9,532 nt of DNA from Bacteroidota bacterium (GTDB lineage: Bacteria > Bacteroidota > Bacteroidia > NORP154): NCBI GenBank assembly GCA_002401055.1, contig NVRZ01000100.1:1-9532 (forward strand), given 5' to 3'. A model generated the notes under the pieces. The model worked only from the letters and a program-made list of their open reading frames with translations, had not been told where the DNA came from and ran no database searches. Positions 6,432 to 9,532 of the stretch are shown here, piece by piece (the stretch's first letter is position 1; each line of letters opens with the position of its first letter). Made by a program: the position numbers and the translations under genes.

Positions 6432-8131
6432 TGAAAATGAATAGAAGCAGAACAAACAAATTAGCTGTCGTAATTCCGTTGCTCCTGCTTCCACTCTTTA
6501 GCCTCGCTCAGCTACCCGCGTATGCTCCAGATCGTTTGGTCGTTAAATTGGCTGATAATGTAATGCAGCCTGAGGAAAGGTTGCTGATACTGAACAACTT
6601 TTCAAACGGGGAAGTTGAGCGCCTAAACAATCAGTTTGGCTTTATTCGTGCGGAGCGGATTTATAAAGGTAACGTACTCGACAATTCAAAAATGGGAATG
6701 GCAGATATCTCCCGACTTTATCTGATGCATTTCTCTAAAGAACTTGAAATGTATGAGGTCATTGAGCTCTATCAGGCTACTGGTTATTTTGAATTTGTTG
6801 AGCCTGATTATATCGGTTTCGCATTTGGAGTTACCTCTGATACCTTTCCCAACGACCCTTTTTTTTATCGGCAGTGGTATCTCTACAATGATTCTTCCTT
6901 TACATTGTCTACACCAGCATATGATGCAGACATAGATATGGAATTGGGTTGGTTAATTGAGACTGGGAAAGAATCAGTGGTTTTAGCAATTATGGATGGC
7001 GGCATTCGAATTGATCATCCTGAATTTGAGGGCAGGCTTTGGGTAAATAAGAGCGAAATTCCGGGCAACGGAAAAGATGATGATTATAATGGGTATTCGG
7101 ATGATGTGAACGGATATGATTTTGCCTATGGAGATGGAGATCCATCGGACGACAATGGACACGGTACTGCAGTTGCAGGGTTGGCTGCAGCTACGGGAAA
7201 CAACAATTCTGGATATGCTGGTGTGGATTGGAATTGTAAAATAATGAATTGCAAGGTGCTTGAGGCAACAGGGTGGGGATATTATTCGGTTTGGATTGAA
7301 GGTATATACTACGCTGTCAATCATGGTGCGCATGTAATTAATATGTCTTTGGGAGGTGAGAGTTCTTCTTTAGGGATGGCACAGGCAGTAGAATATGCAG
7401 AAGCAAATTTAGTATTGGTAGTGGCCGCCATGGGAAATGACGGTGTCGGTAAGTCATATTATCCAGCAGCAATTAAAAATGTTATTGCGGTTGGATCAAC
7501 TGATTCTGACGATAAGCGCTCAGTGGATTTTCTCGGCAAGGGAACAGGCGGAAGCAATTATGGAAACCATATCGATTTGGTAGCACCGGGTAACTATATT
7601 TATATTCTAGATCATTTTAATGCTTTTAATTACAATTACTTTGGAGCAGGAACCTCTTTCTCAACGCCTTTGGTTTCTGGTGTAGCTTCCTTGTTAAAGG
7701 CGCAGGATCCAGCCAGGTCGCCAGCAGAGATTCGAAACATATTGAGGATGAGGTCTGATGACATGATTGGTTTATCAGGAGAAGATACCCCTGGATGGGA
7801 TCGATATTATGGATATGGTAGGCTAAATGCGTTTCGTGCACTATCAAAAACGACAACGCATGTACAAAGTTTTGGTGAAGCTGTTAAAGTTTTCCCAAAT
7901 CCAGTACAGGGTAAATTCAATATTGTTTACCGCTTATTCGTGGATAGTGATGTGCATATAAGATTTTACGATAGAATGGGAAGATTAATCCGCCAACCCA
8001 CGCTTTTCCAAAATCAAACCATTGGAACTTATAGCCACACTTTCTCCTTATCAGATATGCCTGGCGGAGTTTATTATTTGAAAATTGAAAAAGAAGGTCA
8101 AAGCTCGATGCACATGATAATGATACCCTGA
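6431..8131 (+). CDS. Secreted S8 (subtilisin-like) serine protease with T9SS sorting domain
   Basis: This 566-residue protein has a Sec signal peptide ending near LAQ (25-27). A propeptide-like segment (about 31-130) begins with PDRLVVKL and ends with FVEPDY, as in fervidolysin-type prodomains. The S8 catalytic domain spans about 145-470: Asp189 in AIMDGGI, His244 in NGHGTAVAG, oxyanion Asn336 in AAMGNDG and Ser409 in GAGTSFSTP. Asp-rich segments around 213-241 may bind calcium. Residues 485-566 form a type A T9SS C-terminal domain (VFPNP, then a beta-sandwich ending in GGVYYLKI), which directs export across the outer membrane and removal of the domain. The start ATG shares one base with the ligase stop (TAATG), and an alternative ATG lies two codons later (6437). 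It probably degrades extracellular protein, though the substrate is unknown. The triad is complete, so activity is expected. The Asp motif reads DGG rather than the common DTG or DSG. Confidence 0.93.
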   Translation: MKMNRSRTNKLAVVIPLLLLPLFSLAQLPAYAPDRLVVKLADNVMQPEERLLILNNFSNGEVERLNNQFGFIRAERIYKGNVLDNSKMGMADISRLYLMHFSKELEMYEVIELYQATGYFEFVEPDYIGFAFGVTSDTFPNDPFFYRQWYLYNDSSFTLSTPAYDADIDMELGWLIETGKESVVLAIMDGGIRIDHPEFEGRLWVNKSEIPGNGKDDDYNGYSDDVNGYDFAYGDGDPSDDNGHGTAVAGLAAATGNNNSGYAGVDWNCKIMNCKVLEATGWGYYSVWIEGIYYAVNHGAHVINMSLGGESSSLGMAQAVEYAEANLVLVVAAMGNDGVGKSYYPAAIKNVIAVGSTDSDDKRSVDFLGKGTGGSNYGNHIDLVAPGNYIYILDHFNAFNYNYFGAGTSFSTPLVSGVASLLKAQDPARSPAEIRNILRMRSDDMIGLSGEDTPGWDRYYGYGRLNAFRALSKTTTHVQSFGEAVKVFPNPVQGKFNIVYRLFVDSDVHIRFYDRMGRLIRQPTLFQNQTIGTYSHTFSLSDMPGGVYYLKIEKEGQSSMHMIMIP

Positions 8132-8185
8132 TCAAAATATTCTCTATATTTATCTAAAGTCATATCTTCACTATTTCATAAAAGT

Positions 8186-9481
8186 ATGCAGCACCCAGAA
8201 CCACGAAGAGAATTTCTCAGGAAATTAGGACTTGCAGGAGCAGCCTTTTCTGCTGCCTCTCTAATTGATCCTATTTATGCCGCTGAGCTTAAATCGGAGC
8301 TCAACAAAATAAAACACCTTTCTCCAGAAGATGCAGCTCAGGATGAGGGATTTTGGAGATTCATTCAACAATCATATACAGTCTCTGCTACGCTCACCAA
8401 TTTGAACAATGGAGGCGTTAGTCCGCAACCAAAAGTGGTGCAAGATGCTTTTGAGCGCTTTAACAGGCTTTGCAACGAAGCGCCCTCTTATTACATGTGG
8501 CGCGTTTTGGACAAGGGACGTGAACCGATTCGGCAAAAATTAGCTCACTTGGCTGGTTGCGATGCAGAAGAGATTGCCATCAACAGAAATACAACGGAGG
8601 CGCTGGAGACTATAATATTCGGACTTAATCTGGAAGAAGGCGATGAAATCGTCCTTTCCAAGTATGACTATCCCAATATGATGAACTCCTGGAAGCAGCG
8701 AGAGAAGCGTGACGGTATCGTACTCAAATTTATTGAGCTGGACATGCCCATGGAGGATGATAAGGAAATAGTTAAGCGCTATCAGGCTGCTTTTACTTCC
8801 AAAACTAAGATAGTGCACATCACACACATGATCAACTACACCGGACAAATATTACCTGCCAAAGCCATAACAGCTGCCGCACATAAGAAGGGAATAGAGG
8901 TAATCTTAGATGGTGCCCACACATTTGCACATATAGAGTACAACTTGAAGGATATTGACTGCGACTATTACGGCACAAGCTTGCACAAATGGCTCTGCGC
9001 TCCTTTTGGAACCGGTTTCATGTTTGTTAAAAAGGAAAAGATTTCAAGCATGTGGACCATGTTTTCCAATGATAATCCATTGAGCGATGACATTCGGAAA
9101 TTTGAAGTCTTGGGAACAAGGTCTTTCCCTACAGAGCAGGGGATAGGAAAGGCCTTTGATTTCCATCAGTCTATAGGAGGCAAACGAAAGGAAGAGCGTC
9201 TGCGGTATCTGAAAAACTATTGGGCGAATCAGGTAAAGGACCTTCCTAAAGTTAAGTTCTATACCTCTTTTGATTCGGCCTATAGCTGTGCTTTGTGCAC
9301 TTTCGGAATAGAGGGCATGGAACCCGGTGATATCGGTAGCTATCTTTTCAAGAACTACAAGATTCATACAACGTCCATTAATCACGAAGTGGTACATGGA
9401 GTTCGTGTAACACCGCATGTGTACACAACCCTTTACGATCTCGACAGGTTGGTAAAGGCTATCAAGGAGATGGCTGGGTAA
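8186..9481 (+). CDS. Tat-exported class V aminotransferase-fold PLP enzyme
   Basis: This 431-residue protein opens with a twin-arginine signal: RREFLRK (7-13), a mildly hydrophobic Ala/Gly-rich segment, and probable cleavage near YAA (31-33). The folded, cofactor-loaded protein would therefore pass to the periplasm. The rest is a fold type I PLP enzyme of the aminotransferase class V group (cysteine desulfurase, isopenicillin N epimerase and kynureninase relatives). LTNLNNGGVSP (70-80) is the substrate-loop start. LDGAHTFAH (241-249) holds Asp242, which contacts the PLP ring nitrogen. GTSLHKWL (263-270) holds Lys268, the likely Schiff-base lysine. GTRSFPTEQG, encoded near 9113-9142, is the conserved Arg-bearing C-terminal motif. 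It lacks an evident conserved catalytic-loop Cys of desulfurases, so epimerase or lyase chemistry is more likely, but the substrate is unknown. The 54-base gap from the protease gene has only a weak TATATTTA box (8145-8152) and no Shine-Dalgarno. Confidence 0.88.
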   Translation: MQHPEPRREFLRKLGLAGAAFSAASLIDPIYAAELKSELNKIKHLSPEDAAQDEGFWRFIQQSYTVSATLTNLNNGGVSPQPKVVQDAFERFNRLCNEAPSYYMWRVLDKGREPIRQKLAHLAGCDAEEIAINRNTTEALETIIFGLNLEEGDEIVLSKYDYPNMMNSWKQREKRDGIVLKFIELDMPMEDDKEIVKRYQAAFTSKTKIVHITHMINYTGQILPAKAITAAAHKKGIEVILDGAHTFAHIEYNLKDIDCDYYGTSLHKWLCAPFGTGFMFVKKEKISSMWTMFSNDNPLSDDIRKFEVLGTRSFPTEQGIGKAFDFHQSIGGKRKEERLRYLKNYWANQVKDLPKVKFYTSFDSAYSCALCTFGIEGMEPGDIGSYLFKNYKIHTTSINHEVVHGVRVTPHVYTTLYDLDRLVKAIKEMAG

Positions 9482-9489
9482 GCAATTTC

Positions 9490-9497
9490 TACCTTTG
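9490..9497 (+). promoter_or_regulatory. Bacteroidota -7 box (TACCTTTG) at the window end
   Basis: TACCTTTG matches TAnnTTTG exactly, 9 bases after the stop of the PLP enzyme gene. The following ATGs (9511, 9514) run into a stop within three codons, so the gene it serves must start beyond the window or with another codon. I see nothing else in 9482-9532. Confidence 0.4.
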
Positions 9498-9532
9498 TGG
9501 CGGGATATTTATGATGAAGTAAAGGATTGGTA

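Noticed and set aside
8134..8152. Terminator after the protease gene (AATAT/ATATT stem)
   Set aside because: The stem is only five to six A-T pairs with no following T-run; such pairings are common by chance in AT-rich gaps.
9511..9522. Start of another gene at ATG 9511 or 9514
   Set aside because: Both read into TAA at 9520-9522 within three or fewer codons, so no coding region is supported.

Overview
The window most likely comes from a member of the Bacteroidota. The subtilisin-like protease ends in a type IX secretion (T9SS) sorting domain. Several starts are preceded by the phylum's -7 promoter box TAnnTTTG, and most starts lack a Shine-Dalgarno sequence. Signal peptides end in the phylum-typical '..FAQ' or '..LAQ'. 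A Cytophagales-like (Fulvivirga/Flammeovirga-type) lineage would fit, but that is inference. I see no insertion sequence, CRISPR array, tRNA or rRNA.

Layout. (1) 1-774 is the 3' part of a gene for a very Ala/Lys/Glu/Asp-rich helical protein that ends in three tandem 21-residue repeats. (2) 866-3379 encodes an exported multidomain caspase-like (C14) protein: signal peptide, seven WD40 blades, an EF-hand-like loop, two probable Ig-like domains and a C-terminal caspase domain with an intact His/Cys dyad. (3) On the minus strand, a metallo-beta-lactamase-fold hydrolase (4844 down to 3984) and a small PlsC-like acyltransferase (3980 down to 3396) form a two-gene unit with a 3-base gap, converging on the caspase gene. 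(4) The divergent intergenic region 4845-5069 is highly structured: a perfect 14-bp inverted repeat encloses three further hairpins. It also contains a possible 20-codon leader ORF whose stop overlaps the next start. (5) 5070-6431 is an Mpl-type muropeptide ligase, joined by a TAATG overlap to (6) 6431-8131, a T9SS-secreted S8 protease. (7) 8186-9481 is a class V (cysteine desulfurase/isopenicillin N epimerase-like) PLP enzyme with a twin-arginine signal. A promoter-like box at 9490-9497 probably serves a gene just beyond the window.

Together the genes look like ordinary Bacteroidota chromosome, rich in envelope functions: lipid acylation, murein recycling, a secreted protease, an exported caspase and a Tat-exported PLP enzyme. 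No single pathway clearly links them. The items most worth a second look are the structured divergent intergenic region with its SD-bearing mini-ORF, the exported WD40-caspase next to the repeat-rich helical protein, and the Tat-exported PLP enzyme.
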